In this document: piece after piece, positions 1-12,201 of the stretch | How positions within the stretch are numbered: the stretch's first letter is position 1 | Layout: the number at the start of each line of letters is the position of its first letter | Source of the DNA: [Phialemoniopsis] sp. UDSM-2020 | Lineage: Eukaryota; Ascomycota; Sordariomycetes; Thyridiales; Thyridiaceae | Direction: 5' to 3' | NCBI GenBank assembly: GCA_018873225.1 | Contig: JAEILZ010000002.1 | Location: 1,302,001-1,366,000, forward strand | DNA: 64,000 bases | The notes under the pieces: model-generated | Told to the model about the DNA's origin: nothing | What the model saw: only the letters and a program-made list of their open reading frames with translations | The model's database searches: none | Program-made: the position numbers and the translations under genes

Positions 1-1658
1 TGCGGGCAAGCTAGGCAAAGCTGCCGGGTGATGCACGCTACCAGGCAATAGACCGCCATCACGCATCGTGGAGTATGTAGAGGTGTGCACTTCGAGTGGT
101 GGAGGGTGGAGGACAGAAACAGAGTTCGAGAACCTTATCAACCCGTTCGCAGTGGAATGTATGGTGCCTGAAACGGCGCCGAAGTTTGTTTTGACATGAT
201 GAGAATCGCGAAGCAACACCTCAAACGCTGTTTCCTTTGGCCAAGAGAGGCACAAGGCTTCCAAGATCTCCAAGACCATTAGGCTTCATTAGTATGGCTT
301 GGCTGGAAGCTGTCGTGCGATGCCGATCCTCTGCAGTCACTCGCCGGCCGGAATTTGAGTCTATCTATCGTTGGTGAACCCCAGATGTGTCTTGTCTGCA
401 GTTCATGTGCCATGTGAACGAGGGGGTGGCTGCCCTCGGGGGTGATCAGAAATCCGGGGTCGATGACGGGATGCCGTTTGAGAGAAGTACGGAGTACAGA
501 GCAAACAGAAGACAACATCCAGACAAGACACGTCAGTCAGGTTGACATGCAACAAGCGAGCAAGTACCAAGGAAGCCATGTGGCCATGCCGGCCCGGCCG
601 TTTTCGTCTCTGCTGACGACGGGCTTCGTCCTGCTTCGTCTCCCACTGCTTCTGTTCGCTTGTGGTTTGCAGATACGAAATGTCTCTGTACAGTGAACTC
701 ATCTGACTGATTCGCGGCCTCGCTCTAGACTTTGATCGACCTCAAAGAGGAAAGCATTTTGCGAGGCAGAACCCCAAGATACCGACGAGGTATAACTGAC
801 TCCACGAGGTATCACGCGGCATCATTATCACAGGGCCAAGCCATGCACCGCCGCCGTGAGGAATGAAGGCCATCGCGGGTCGACCCACACACACACAGTC
901 CGCACAGTGTACGAGGGAGGGTGGAGAGGGTGCATAAGCAGATAGCCCAAAGAGACTAAATAAAAAAAAAAGTTGAAGCTCTTTGGTTACCGCCGCTTCG
1001 TCGCTGGTGCCGTCATTCGGAAGCTTCGGAGCTTCAACAAGTACAGTCTGCGATGGAGCTCCATCTGCGACAACAAACGGGCGCCTGGCACGACCAAACA
1101 GACGAATGCGCTCGGCCATGATCGGGCTCCATGGGGGCATGGCATGGCATGGCCATGGCATGACTCTGTCCCCATCTCTAGCTCCCGCTGCTTCCTCTGG
1201 CTTCTTACCAAGCAAGGAGCGGGTCATCGGCCATTTCGCCCATTGTCTTGGTACTCTTGGGTGTAGCTATTCCCACCATTTATTATGTCTCCGGGACGCC
1301 TTCTTGACTTGCGCGCCTGCTTACCAGTCCTTCTTCTCTCTCACCTCATGTAATACCCAAGAGTCTGCCCAAATTCTCCTCACGTACACGATCTAAACTC
1401 TTCCTTCTTCCTCTGCACGGCAGGCTCGCTTCCCAAACTCTTGGCGATCAGGTAAACCACTCTATCCACCTCGTTGTGGAGCGGCAGATGCGACAAGCTA
1501 GCAGCGATCGATCCTAGCTAGCCGGGATAGTAATAAATAAAAAAACGAAGGACCTTGCTCAACGTCACTGCAGACACCAAATCGCACAATCACTCAACGT
1601 CCCGGCGAGCTTGGTCGGCACCTAATTGTATAGGGCAGGAACGCGCAGAGCTGTCCAG
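1..1658. other. Intergenic region upstream of the Ytp1-like gene
   Basis: No convincing gene is visible. The region holds one copy of the repeated 9-mer TACGGAGTA (488-496), a short CA tract near 888-898, and a GGCAT tandem (about 1136-1150). ORFs here are short, overlap on both strands and have no recognisable family features. The last few hundred bases should include the promoter and leader of the gene starting at 1659. Confidence 0.6.
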
Positions 1659-3733
1659 ATGCGGTCGACAACGAGATCCGCCCTGCTGCTGCTCGCAGGC
1701 GCAGCGGCTCTAGAGCTTGTCCCCGCTGTTCTTGCCCATGGCATGGACATGGGAGACGAGATGGACATGAGCCATGAGGAGGCCAAACCGGACGAGGACT
1801 CCTACACGCCCACCTACTTTGCGCACCCCGAGCACAAGGCGGCGATCTACTCCCACATCGCCCTCATGATCGTGGGATGGGTCTTCTTGCTTCCAGTCTG
1901 TAAGTTTGTGGTCTACAAAAGAAGACAGAGCTTGCTGCAGCAAGGCTAATACTGTACTTCCTCCAGCTGTCATGTTCTCGCTCGCGCGCTCACGATACAC
2001 CCTCCTGTCGCAATTCATCTTCCTCGCCACGAATGCGGTCGGCCTCCTAATAGGCATGATCTACAATGGCAAGACGCCCGACCTGTACCCGAACAATGCG
2101 CACCACAAGCTTGGCTGGGCCGTCACCTGGATCGTCTCAGCCCAGATTGTGATCAGTCTGCTGGGCCGGATCGCGGGGGCTTTCAAGGCGTCTGCAGACA
2201 AGGCCAAGCACGCGGACGAGCGCCACCACTTCATCCCCGTCTCAACAAACGCGATGGAGGAGCATGACACACGGCACCCGAGCCCGTACCGCTTCTCGAA
2301 CGACAGCGGGCAGGGCACCGAGCCTGGAACAGAGTCGCTGCGGAGTGGCTCGCTCTCGTCGCACAGCGACGAATCCATCCCGCTCCGTGACGTACACAAA
2401 GAGTACGAGGAGGAAGACCTGGAGGCCGCCGACCTTCCGGCTCCCCTCCGTTCCGGTCGCGCGCACTCGGTCGCTGCCAAGTTTGCCGGCAAGATCTCCT
2501 CGCGCTTTTGGAAGCCGCTCATCTTTGCCTACAATGTCGTCGATCGGGTCATCTTGCCTCTGGGTTTCGTTGCGATTTGCACCGGCATCATCACTTTCGG
2601 CCGGCTGTTTGTGAGTTGGACTTCGAGCAAACCCGCGTTGAAACTCTACTGACCAGATTCTGCAGGAGGCACGCGAGATCTTTAGTGGTCTAGCGCACTG
2701 GATCAAGGGTGGCATCTTTTTCTGGCTGGGGCTGTTCACTCTCGGACGCTGGGCTGGTGCCTTTGGCGAGCTTGGTTGGGTAAGCTGATGTCTTCCCCGC
2801 ATGCGGAGATGGATTGTTGGAGATCCGGGACTAACAGGGCCGGCAAAATAGGCTTGGAACATCCGACCCCGAACTGCCCGGCAGAAGTGGAGACCTTCGG
2901 CCGAGTTTGTCGAGAGCTTCCTCATCTTCTTCTACGGCTCGACCAATATCTTCCTGGAGCACCTGAGTAACGCCGGCGGCGTGTGGAGCCCTCAGGACAT
3001 GGAGCACATCTCCATCACTGTTCTCTTCATCGGTGGTGGCCTGGTAAGCAGCATTTGCGCTGGGATCTTCGTGTCCTTCATCAGCTAATACATCGCAATC
3101 TAGATGGGAATGCTCGTCGAGTCGACAAAAATTCGTAACTTGCTCAACACTACGGTCGCCGAGGCCGTCGCCGACAGCCCGGACCATGTCTACCGCGAAG
3201 AAGAGCTCCACCTCCTCGAGCAGCCCGAGACGTACAAGTTCTCCATCAACCCCATCCCGGCGCTCGTCATCCTGCTCACGGGCATCATGATGTCGTCGCA
3301 CACGCAGGCGAGCATGATCTCGACCATGATCCACAAGCAGTGGGGCAACCTGTTGACGGCGGCCTCGTTCGCGCGCGGCTTCACCTATGTCATTATGTTC
3401 CTCAAGCCGCCCAAGTCGGTGCTGCCCTCGCGCCCGCCGACCGAGCTGCTCGCCGCCTTTGGCCTGATGTCCGGCGGCATCATCTTCATGGCCAGTGTAA
3501 GTTTTCCTCTTCCCAACAGATACCGAACTCGCCAGACTGACTCGAGATTCGCTTAGTCCTCCGACACCGTCAACGGCATGATTCACTACGACATGGACGC
3601 CATGTTCATGTACACCGTCACCATGGGATTCGTAGGCCTGCTCATGGCCTGGGAGGTCCTCTGCATCGCCCTCAAGGGCTGGGCCGTGCGCAAGGAGGCT
3701 GGCAGGCCCGCTGGCTCCTACCGCACTGCGTAG
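1659..3733 (+). CDS. Ytp1-like multi-pass membrane protein (DUF2427 + Ytp1 domains)
   Basis: Six exons: 1659-1899, 1967-2610, 2666-2779, 2852-3043, 3104-3496 and 3557-3733, giving 586 residues. Every join keeps the frame and uses GT-AG ends. Residues 1 to about 27 are a signal peptide ending near AVLAHG. A Met/His/Asp-rich stretch follows (HGMDMGDEMDMSHEE), then several hydrophobic helices, a Ser/Glu-rich hydrophilic loop (about 170-270) and a C-terminal block of further helices. This order, an N-terminal DUF2427-type part followed by a Ytp1 C-terminal domain, matches the fungal Ytp1 family. Yeast Ytp1 is a mitochondrial-like or endomembrane protein of unknown biochemical role, so no function is assigned. 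The start is the first ATG in frame; the upstream codon at 1626 is TTG. Strong for the family, weak for any role. Confidence 0.82.
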
Positions 3734-4591
3734 GTGGAAACGATCCAACACTTAATTCATTAATGAAACCTCGGTAATACGGCTGGATGAACTATTGGGA
3801 GGACACGGCATTGATTTTTGGATGGAAAGGGTCGGAGGATCAAGCAAGAATGAGGATGATCATCATCTCTTCTCTTCTCATTTCGGGCTTCTTGGAATGG
3901 AGGAAGCCGCTGTTTCGACAAGCATGATTCGACAAGCATGATATCCCCTGGTGTTTATGCTTTTGGGTCTGGCCCGGATTTGGCCAGGCTGATTTTGGGT
4001 CATATTTTTGATACCTATTTCTTTTCATGACGGCCATTCACGATACCCATCTCTTTCGCTAGAAATCGTAGCGGGAGGGAATACCAGATATTATTTTTTT
4101 GAGATACCTATGGATTAGACCAAATAAAGGATCACACAGTCGTTTCAACATGAAAATGGACCCGGGATGCCTGTAATGTCTATTGTGACTTAGTGTCTCG
4201 CTATCCGATCATCCTTTACCACGATGTTCTGTCCACGCATCGTCAGGCGCAAGACTCCAGGCCGTCTAGTCCGACTGAGCCCCCATGAGACCAGCTTGCT
4301 TGCCGGATTGCCATCCACCGGTCAGGCATGGGGTTCCCGCGCTTCGCATTGCTATGCGAGGGAAAGGCGCCATGTGCTCCGACGCTCAGTAGGTAGGGAA
4401 CGCTTACATTGTAGCCGACAAAGTAGCTACAGACGTCCGAAGCCCGCGAATGCCGATCTAAGCCCTAGCCATTGCCATGTGAGTCGGGCGCAGCGGCCGC
4501 TGCGCATTCTCATAGACTTGAACCGAGTCCTAACAGTGCTTCCATTTCCCGTCTGAAAAGAATAAGACCAATCAATGTCGTCTTGCGCCTT
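3734..4591. other. Convergent intergenic region
   Basis: This lies between the Ytp1-like gene (+) and the Rsa3-like gene (-), so it should hold both 3' UTRs. Apart from a 14-base tandem duplication, listed separately, no gene or RNA is visible. Confidence 0.55.
3914..3941. repeat. Perfect 14-bp tandem duplication
   Basis: The unit TTCGACAAGCATGA occurs twice, directly abutting (3914-3927 and 3928-3941). It lies about 180 bases past the stop of the Ytp1-like gene, probably in its 3' UTR. It looks like a recent slippage duplication. Confidence 0.85.
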
Positions 4592-4876
4592 TCATTCACC
4601 GCCCTCCTTGCCCGCCGCATCCTCCTTGGCCGGCGGGGCCACGATGGCCCGCTGCTGCTCTGGGGTGAACATGGCGGTGCCCTGCTGCAGAGCCTTGACG
4701 AGCATGGGCAGGGCGTCGTTCTTGAAGTCGTCGGCGGCGCGCACGCGGTCGAGGTCCTCGGCGAACTCCTTGGTGGCGCGCTGCAGATAGTACGAGGTGA
4801 ACTGGTCCGAGACCGTTGCCGCCGCCGCCCCCGGGGTGGACGATGACTGCGGCTGCGGAGACGAGGAGTGGCTCAT
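4592..4876 (-). CDS. rsa3: Small Rsa3-like ribosome assembly factor
   Basis: Single exon, 94 residues. After a Ser/Pro/Ala-rich head (1 to about 22) comes a compact acidic helical domain: FTSYYLQRATKEFAEDL, then DDFKNDALPMLVKALQQG and FTPEQQRAI. This pattern (aromatic pair, EFAEDLD, DF, a leucine helix, then QG and EE/PE-Q-R) is that of the C-terminal domain of Rsa3, a nucleolar protein needed for assembly of pre-60S ribosomal particles. Most Rsa3 proteins have a longer charged N-terminal tail; here it is very short, so either the tail is lost or an upstream exon is missed. I see no good donor that would add one. A TATAAG-like element lies about 75 bases upstream (4949-4955, minus strand). 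The assignment rests on recalled family pattern only. Confidence 0.65.
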   Translation of the reverse strand: MSHSSSPQPQSSSTPGAAAATVSDQFTSYYLQRATKEFAEDLDRVRAADDFKNDALPMLVKALQQGTAMFTPEQQRAIVAPPAKEDAAGKEGGE

Positions 4877-5792
4877 TTTGGCGGTGTGGTGTAACTTGAA
4901 AGAACTCGTAGTATTTGAGGCGTTGGCAAGGTGTGAGGTGGTTGTCTTCTTATACAGAGTTGGGGACTGAAGTGGAGGGTGAGGATGTCTGGGTCTGAAA
5001 GTTTTTGGGCTTTGAGGTGAGAGAGGTGAAATTTTAGTGGAGCCAGCACCGGAGTCCGGACTTGCCTATTTCAGCCGAACGACATCACTTACACGCTCTG
5101 GCATCATCATAGCCCTTCCTTCGCACTTTCATGTATTTCATCAGGTCCAATCGCAAGTACTGCACGTACGAGCTCGGTGGACGTATGACCAGTTACTTCT
5201 CTTCGTACTTGCCCCAGCTAGCAGTCAATCGTGAGTGTCTGGGCCTGTTGCAGTCTTTCTAACTCGTTTGCGAAGCAGGCATGAGGGTAATGATGAACGA
5301 TTCTGGTGAATGATCCTTCTGCTCTCCATGTGTGACATTCTCGAAAGTTACAGCAGGCTCGTACCCAAGATAGCAAGAAACTGACTTGAAGGATCATCTC
5401 TCCGGCAAGGCCTATCGCAGCATTCATGCTGTCACGGACATCTAGTAGAAGCAGGCAGGCGCAGAGGTTCTCTCGCCTATGGGCTCTTTCTCGAAGTTTG
5501 CAAGTACCTGGCTTGGTTGGCAAGCACCTCTTCGCTATTGCAGAGTTTCGAGTGTTTACTTGCACGACAGAGGCAATTGTGACCTAACCTCGAGCCGGAA
5601 GACAGAGCAGACAGACGTCTATAAAGACCTCTTCGTCTCCCCAGGCCCTCCAGCTCAATCTTCTTCCTTTTGTTTCGACCATCCATCATCTCAACTTTTG
5701 CATTCTTTGCTCCAGGCACGAGTCAGTCTTATCTTCACTTCTTACTTTTTGTTCGAAGCCAGTAGTCCGTTCAAGTCAAGTTTTTATTCGCC
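4877..5792. other. Divergent promoter region (rsa3 / secreted protein)
   Basis: Shared upstream region of two divergently transcribed genes. It holds a good TATA box for the rightward gene at 5620-5625 and a weak one for the leftward gene near 4949. Long pyrimidine-rich stretches precede the rightward ATG. No coding sequence is convincing. Confidence 0.55.
5620..5625 (+). promoter_or_regulatory. Candidate TATA box of the cysteine-rich secreted protein gene
   Basis: TATAAA lies about 168 bases before the ATG at 5793 and is followed by a pyrimidine-rich stretch (CTCTTCGTCTCCCCAGG...) typical of fungal transcription starts. A clear TATA element suits a conditionally expressed gene. Position and match are seen; function is inferred. 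Confidence 0.45.
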
Positions 5793-6451
5793 ATGCAGTT
5801 CACAGTCGCTATCTTGTCTCTTTTCGTCACCTCGCTGGCGGCTGCCCCTTCGCCGGCCCAGAGCACAGGTGGAATCATCACGTTGATCAAGGCCGAAGCC
5901 TCGGCCTCTCCCTCGCCATCTCCACTACCCTCGCCATCTCCGGCTCCATCGGCGTCTCCGGACATTGAGCAGGCTGTCAACTTCACTTGGCCGACGCAGG
6001 CGGAGTGGCAACGCCGTGCGAGGCTAGGTCTCCCGATGCCCTCCGTGCGATGCCCAATCACCGGGGAAGTTATCGAACTTGACCCCATTGCGGAGGTTCT
6101 GACGGACCTTTCGGTCTGTGGGGTATGTTTCTTCCATGGGATAGATGCCTCTATTCTCTGCTAACACCTTTGAAGCAACAATGCTTCCGTGACGCCTATA
6201 ACTTTTCAGAGTGCTGCAGACCCACCAAGCATTGCCTCTGCAGGTGAGCCATCCCGTGACCCTACAATGTCTCTGTTTCTCTATTTGTACGCAGTATGGC
6301 TGACTGCTACGTTCTTCCCAGCTCTTACCGTTTCCAAATGGCTTTCCTGCAATGCTTGCACTTTGCCTGCCGCGAGGCGGCGTTGCATGAGGCCATACAG
6401 TGGGGTCTTATCCAGTGCCACACGGGATACTGCACCGACGAGATTTGCTGA
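5793..6451 (+). CDS. Small cysteine-rich secreted protein (effector-like)
   Basis: Three exons, 5793-6122, 6176-6243 and 6295-6451, give 184 residues; introns are 53 and 51 bases. Residues 1 to about 18 form a signal peptide (MQFTVAILSLFVTSLAAA). A Ser/Pro/Ala-rich linker spans about 35-57, and one N-glycosylation site is at N63. The rest carries 13 cysteines (87, 109, 113, 123, 124, 130, 132, 137, 153, 158, 174, 179, 184), including CC and CLC pairs; the last residue is Cys. That cysteines fill all three joined frames up to a clean stop supports the splicing. Intron 1 has a CTAAC branch site but an AAG acceptor. No family was recognised. Size, secretion signal and cysteine density resemble fungal small secreted proteins and candidate effectors, but a cell-wall or development role is equally possible. 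An odd cysteine count leaves at least one unpaired unless it dimerises. Confidence 0.72.
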
Positions 6452-7853
6452 TTGAGGATGTGGCTGACTTGTTGCTGTGGATGCTCTTTTGTTGGACTGC
6501 TTGTACATAGCTGCACCTGATCAGTGTAGAATGTGCGGCGAATGAGACTACTGGCTTCAACTCTCCTGGTCCCTGCGCTTCTGAGACAGTGTTGATTTGG
6601 CAAGTCTCAATGATTATACTTTGACGTGCTACTTTGTATGATGAAGAGCCATGACGTCAACTACTTTATCGACGAATCCTAACAGAATCCAGATAATGCA
6701 ATACAGTTGCGCCTCCCTGGTGATAAGCTCATTTGCACCAGGTTTTCACATGCACATTCGCCTGGCCATCGTGGGTGTGGGTGCCGGGCCGGCTACACGG
6801 CATGCGGCGCGGACGCCCCAACCGACAAAACGACGGGGCGTGGGCATGGCAGTGGCTTTTTGACTTACTCGTGGTCGGGCTCAGCATGCCATGTACCTTT
6901 GAATGTGATACGGACTGGATGGACCAAGAGAGTGGTGTCTGCTTGCGCTAACAGGCTTGCATATCGCACCCTCGTCCATACGCATACGACGCTTACGAAG
7001 TCTTTGCATAGGATGTAGGCACAATAGGAGAATTCTGGATACCAAGAGACGATGGTGTAGTAAGCAAAGGGCCGGCTGGCGTTCTTCGAGGCTGAATTAC
7101 GCCCCGTCTGGGATTCAGCCAGGTCTAATCATGGGCGGAGCAGAGGCAGGACAATCACACCGAAAGGGTGCATGTTGATGCAATATTATGGTGGAGAGAC
7201 GATACCTTGATACCCGCAATCAAAGCAGATGTAATTAAGCTTTTAGATCCGCGTGTCAAATGCCCATTCCCGCTCCAGCTCATTTGCTGCATCTAGGCGG
7301 CCCTTTATAAGTGAGTGCGTCACCTCGGGCACTTTTCGAGGTCGGATCCCTGTAGGTGTGGAGACCATAGGTATCTTTAGCGCCCTTGATTGGCTCGCTC
7401 CAGGCACTTACAAGAGGTTTCGATACGATGCAGACGAGCAGTGCCCAAAACGAGGGAACTAACATCAAGCGAAAAACGAGGAAAGCGAAAGCCAGCGCAA
7501 AGTAGCATGCAGGGGGCCATACGAGGGAAACGATTGGTTGAAAGCGTATTGTAGGGCTGAATTGGGATGTTTTGTGACGATTTTCATGTCTCTGGGCGCT
7601 GTCGTCGAGATGGTGTATAAGGGCGTTGGAGGTAGACGTAGTTTGAGGACATTCGGATTAGAAACATCACAGTACTCAAGGGCATGTGTCGTCAAATAAG
7701 TTGGCTCTTATTCTGGAGTTTGATATACTACAGTCATTTGGTACTTTGAACCTTTGCCGCCTCGATCTGAGACTCGGGATCAGACCCAGCCTCACGAAAG
7801 TTGCAAGCACTCACATACGCAACCACTGATAAAAGCACGGGAGAGAAGGCACC
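6452..7853. other. Intergenic region
   Basis: It lies between two rightward genes. The ORFs here mostly begin with non-ATG codons and show no family features. A TATAAG at about 7307 has no gene close behind it. Nothing else stands out. Confidence 0.5.
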
Positions 7854-9119
7854 ATGGAAGACGGAAAATATGGTATGTTGCATGGCGAGTATATTGTGTG
7901 AGCTTGTGGGCTGACGACAGAGATCTAGTCGACGGAAGTATCTGGTTTTACGCCCCGAATAAAGGGGCACCAGTCTTCTTTGCAGTTGCCTTTGCCGCTT
8001 CAGGGCTCTTGCATCTCTGGCAAAGCATGTAAGTCAATCTGTTGTCCTCATAGTCATGAAGATTCAACTGACTGGTAGCACGGCAGACGCTACAAGAGCT
8101 GGAAGCTCACCGGCTTATACGTCTTTACCTCCACAGTCTTTGCCGCCGGTTTTATCATGCGAGAGATAGGCGCCTTCAACTACGAAAACATCGATGTCTT
8201 TATCGCCAGTATTGTTCTGGTCTATGTCTCACCGTAGGTAGTCCGGCAAAAGACGGCTGTCACCCAGACAGTCCACTTTCAACGAAATACAATACTTACC
8301 AGACCATACCATCACAGGCCACTGTACGAACTCGGGAACTACTACATCCTGGGCCGCACCCTCTACTACTGCCCCTACTACTCGCCCATCCACCCAGGCC
8401 GCGTCCTCACCACCTTCACGGGCCTGTCCGTCCTCGTCGAGGCGCTCAACGCCAACGGCGCGGTCAACACAGCCAACTCAACGCTGCCCGAGTCGACGCA
8501 GGCGACGGGCCGGGCCCTCCTCAAGACGGCGCTCTGCCTACAGCTCGTCGTCATCACCGCCTTCGCCGCGCTCGCCATCACCTTCCACCGGCGGTGCCTG
8601 CGCGCCGGCGTGCGCAACGCCAACCTCAACAACGTCCTGGTCACGCTCTACGGCAGCACGGCCCTGCTCATGGTGCGCACCATCTTCCGCACCGTCGAGT
8701 ACTTTCTCATCACCAAGCTGCACTTTGACCCGGACAGCGGGATCGACCCCAACACCCTGAGCCCGCTGATCCGGTACGAGTGGTACTTCTACGTCTTCGA
8801 GGCGAGCCTGATGCTGTGCAACACGGCGCTGCTCAACGTGCGGCACCCGCGCCGGTACCTGCCCGAGACGAACCGCACGTATCTGGCGCGCGACGGCGTG
8901 ACCGAGGTCGACACCAAGGCGCCCGGGCGCGAGCGGGCCTGGTACGTCAAGGCGGCGGACCCGTTCGACCTGGTCGGGCTCGCCATGGGCCACGACAAGG
9001 AGACGCGGTTCTGGGAGATTGACGAGCGGGCCGCCAGAGAGGGCGGGGAGGGCGCCGTGTTGTCGCCCGGATCGAAGCCGTCGAGGTACGGATCGAGCTC
9101 TCAGGGTGATGCGGTCTGA
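7854..9119 (+). CDS. RTA1-like seven-helix membrane protein
   Basis: Four exons, 7854-7872, 7929-8028, 8087-8233 and 8318-9119, give 355 residues. Exon 1 is only 19 bases (MEDGKY). It is supported because the join gives MEDGKYVDGSIWFYAPNKGA, the kind of extracellular start expected before helix 1. Seven hydrophobic segments follow, with hallmarks of the fungal RTA1/RSB1 family: PPLYELGNYYILGR after helix 3, a conserved RTIFRTVEY in helix 6, YEWYFYVFEA and a polar C-terminal tail. Yeast members (Rta1, Rsb1, Pug1) are plasma or internal membrane proteins linked to sterol/azole response, sphingoid-base export and porphyrin transport; which substrate applies here cannot be told. A DxNS-like loop (about 160-175) lies outside. 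High confidence for the family; exon 1 could begin further upstream. Confidence 0.85.
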
Positions 9120-12100
9120 GTGGCCGTTGGATATGCAGATGGGGAGGCATTTCTGTAGGCGCGGATCCATGACTTTCTGCTTTTGAGAGAGCATTCCGGG
9201 GATTTTGTTCCTTCCTTCCACGTCCTTGCAAACCAGGGTTTCCTTCTCTTCATCATTTCTGCCGGATATTAGCAATGGGTTTACGATAAGTCTATAGCAG
9301 AGATTTGTCAACACTGTTCTCGGTTTGATCTAGACCATAGACCTATAATTTGAAGATAATGTTTATTTTCGAATGGCCGCCCCATCACCACTGTACTAGA
9401 AGGAGCTCGGGGACGGCGCCAGGATGGCATCATCATCCTGGACAGACCTTCTCCGGAACCGATGAGAACAACATTGCCCTCGCAACACAGAAGCACAGAA
9501 GGAGGTAAGGAAAGAGGATGAGAAGAGCTACACAGAAATAGAGTCCAAAGCCTTCACACTGGGGGTGGCGGCGCGCGTCTAAGCGCGGCTATTGGAAGTG
9601 GCGGTGCCATGACAAGCGCGCTCTTCTTTTACTGCGGACTTGTCGTCTTTGCTATTCCTATCTCGTTCCCTTCTTAGCAATTCAGGATTCAGGCTCGCCC
9701 TGTCCTGCAAGGAAACCAGGCCATCGCCTCGTCCATGATCGGATGGGCGGGAAGTCATGCTGTTCCCGTCCGGCCTGTCGGAACGCGCGATTGATGCTGT
9801 CATAGAAGACAGACTAGGGATCTGGGAGGATTCGGGAGCCCACCGTCGATAGCGCTGGGATTAGGGGAGCGGTACGGCGAGCCACAGCACAGGGGTCGAT
9901 TACCATCGTATGCAGCGTACCAGTCAATTTGTCCGAGAAGAGAGAGTATTTTGGCAGGCGTTTCTATTTCTGTCGTCCCAAGGTTCCACACCAAGATGAG
10001 TGCGAGTAAAGCACGAGCGGGGCGGCGAATGAGAGCAGCGAGCCCACTGAAAATGCAGGGACATTGTGACCAGTAAGTGCGCTGGAAATCTCAGTTCTGG
10101 GCACTTTATTCAGTAGATCACGGGCGCTGATCTCGGATGGTGGGGGGATTGATTCTCTGCGTATTCTAGAAGGCCCGCCTCGTCGTGTCATCTTACACGC
10201 ACCCACAGCACCTTTTATGCTTTGCTCTCATTTCGATCGACTAATCTTTGCTGTACGCGGTCGATCACCCCTCCCGACAAGCCTGTGCCACGGTCTTGCT
10301 GGGAAGGCCAAGACCAAAAAGCACGCATTTGCAATGTACGGAGTAATTACTTGCTATGCCTCGCTTTCGGCGGTCAAGTGATGCTGATGGTCGTCGGTCT
10401 TGTACTGCACCGCACCGCACAAAAACGCGATTGCCTAGATAGGCAAACCAGTTGCGACTGGCTGTGCTGGTGAGAAGGAGAAGAAGGCTGGTCATCCAAA
10501 GAGGCTCATCATCTCATCTCTGTTATTTTGTCAACACATCGGATTGTTTGGGCGCTGACATGACCCCAATTCCCGGGTTCACGTCACCATTCCCCCCTTC
10601 GGAAGCAGGAAACACGCCTCGGCCCCTCGACCCCCCTGTCACAGACACAAAGTGTTTCTCCATCTCATGTCTATCAACCCCCCTGCAGCGCGCCCGGGCA
10701 GCTCCAAAGTTTCAACAGGAGCTCCTGTCGCTCTCGCCATTGTCCGAGCTGCTCGCTCTCCAAACCATCACGTCGAGCTAAGCCAGTATTTATTTACTGT
10801 GCAGTGCAGGCAGACGCGAAACCGGCACTCTCCATTGGACGCACAAGGGCCATGTGTATGCCGCTGTGATTAGTAGGTACTCTGCATGCTTTTCAGGAAA
10901 TGAAGATGGAGGCTTTTGGAGAAGTGATCATTTGCTTGGTTTCACTAACTAAAATTCGGACTTGCCCTTGTCTGCTCTGCTCTGTTCTGTGTGTTATGTC
11001 TGCGTTTCTTCACTCTCTCTCTCTCTATCTCCACTTGGGTTTGCTAGTCGATACGGTTGGTCGGGGGCACAGCCTCAGGGATCATCGGCACCTTTGCGCA
11101 CTACACCAGGGTGTTCTTGGCCTCAGACACATCGCTTCAAGGAAGAGGCGGAGTCGCATGCCCACCGCGATGCCGGGATGAGCATGCTTCCTGCCTTCTG
11201 GCTTGGTCCCTTTTGATCCGGACCAAGTCTGGGCACCTCCCGAGGGCGGCAGCTAACGCACTTTGAAGCTATTTTGCGTTTCTCGTCACAAAAGTTATGG
11301 GGTACGCAGTCTAATATTCCTGGCTCTCAGGGGTCCAAGTCGTCTGAGAAAGGGCAAAGATCGTGCAAGCCACCCGCCCGGACACTCGCCTCGCCGTGCG
11401 GCACCGAAATCACAACCGAAAGTAGACCTACTAGACCTCCATCTGGCATCTTGAGGCTCGAGGCGGTCAACTGCCACCCCCGAGCCTCTCTCTCAGTAGC
11501 AAAGCCTCCGCACCTTGGTACTTTGTTCTGCCACATCTCGTACAGTCTTACGGACAGTGCCTTGTTTCCAAGACCGTCCGTTCTTGACTCATTACCTCAT
11601 CCCATCCTCTTATCTTCTTAGAACCAAAAGAGCTAGGCACCGCTTATTTTGCTTACACCGGATCCTCGAGGTTGTGCCTTCAGGAAACGAAAGCTTGTCG
11701 GTGTGTGTGTGCGCGTGCGTGTTATATTACCCCAGTTGCAGGGTGGAAACACAGGCATACAGATACATACATATATGCATACAGACAACAACTTTTGGCT
11801 CATCACACCTGCAAGCTGCAAGGTTGGCTGGCGCTGGCTGCTCTGGACCATTAAGACGCAACGTTCCGCCCGTCTGGAGACACACACACCCCCCTACAAC
11901 ACTATTCATTAGTTTCCTAAGACACCTAGAACGAGCTGGACCGTCTTTTGCCTTCTCCGCAGAAGCACCAAGCACCCAATCGCCTCATCCTGGATCAGCC
12001 AGTCCTCAAAGTTGGCAACCCACTTAGCCTACTGGGGCCCTTGTCCTGTCTTGACCTAGACGATCAACCCCAGCTCTTTTCTACTCTATCTGGTAGCCCG

Positions 12101-12201
12101 ACACTGTTCCATGTCATTAATATAAGCTCACTCACCACCCGCCACCCACACCACCCATCTATCCTCATCACCCAAAACACATAGCAACAGATTCATTCCT
12201 C
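9120..12201. other. 3.1 kb intergenic region upstream of the Gln/His-rich gene
   Basis: No gene recognised. It holds a TACGGAGTA copy (10337-10345), a CT tract around 11011-11030, a GT/GC tract at 11701-11721 and a TACATA tract after 11764. The last 500 bases are strongly pyrimidine-rich, and TATAAG occurs at about 12121, 80 bases before the ATG at 12202. A long upstream region is common for regulated developmental genes. ORFs such as 11515-12027 begin with TTG and look random. Confidence 0.5.

Noticed and set aside
2831..3751. 306-codon antisense ORF opposite the Ytp1-like gene
   Set aside because: Composition (Asp/Glu/Arg/His/Gly-rich) is the usual shadow of a GC-biased coding strand; the plus strand has a clear gene.
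11515..12027. 170-codon plus ORF before the Gln/His-rich gene
   Set aside because: Starts with TTG and crosses GT and TACATA microsatellites; leader sequence rather than a gene.
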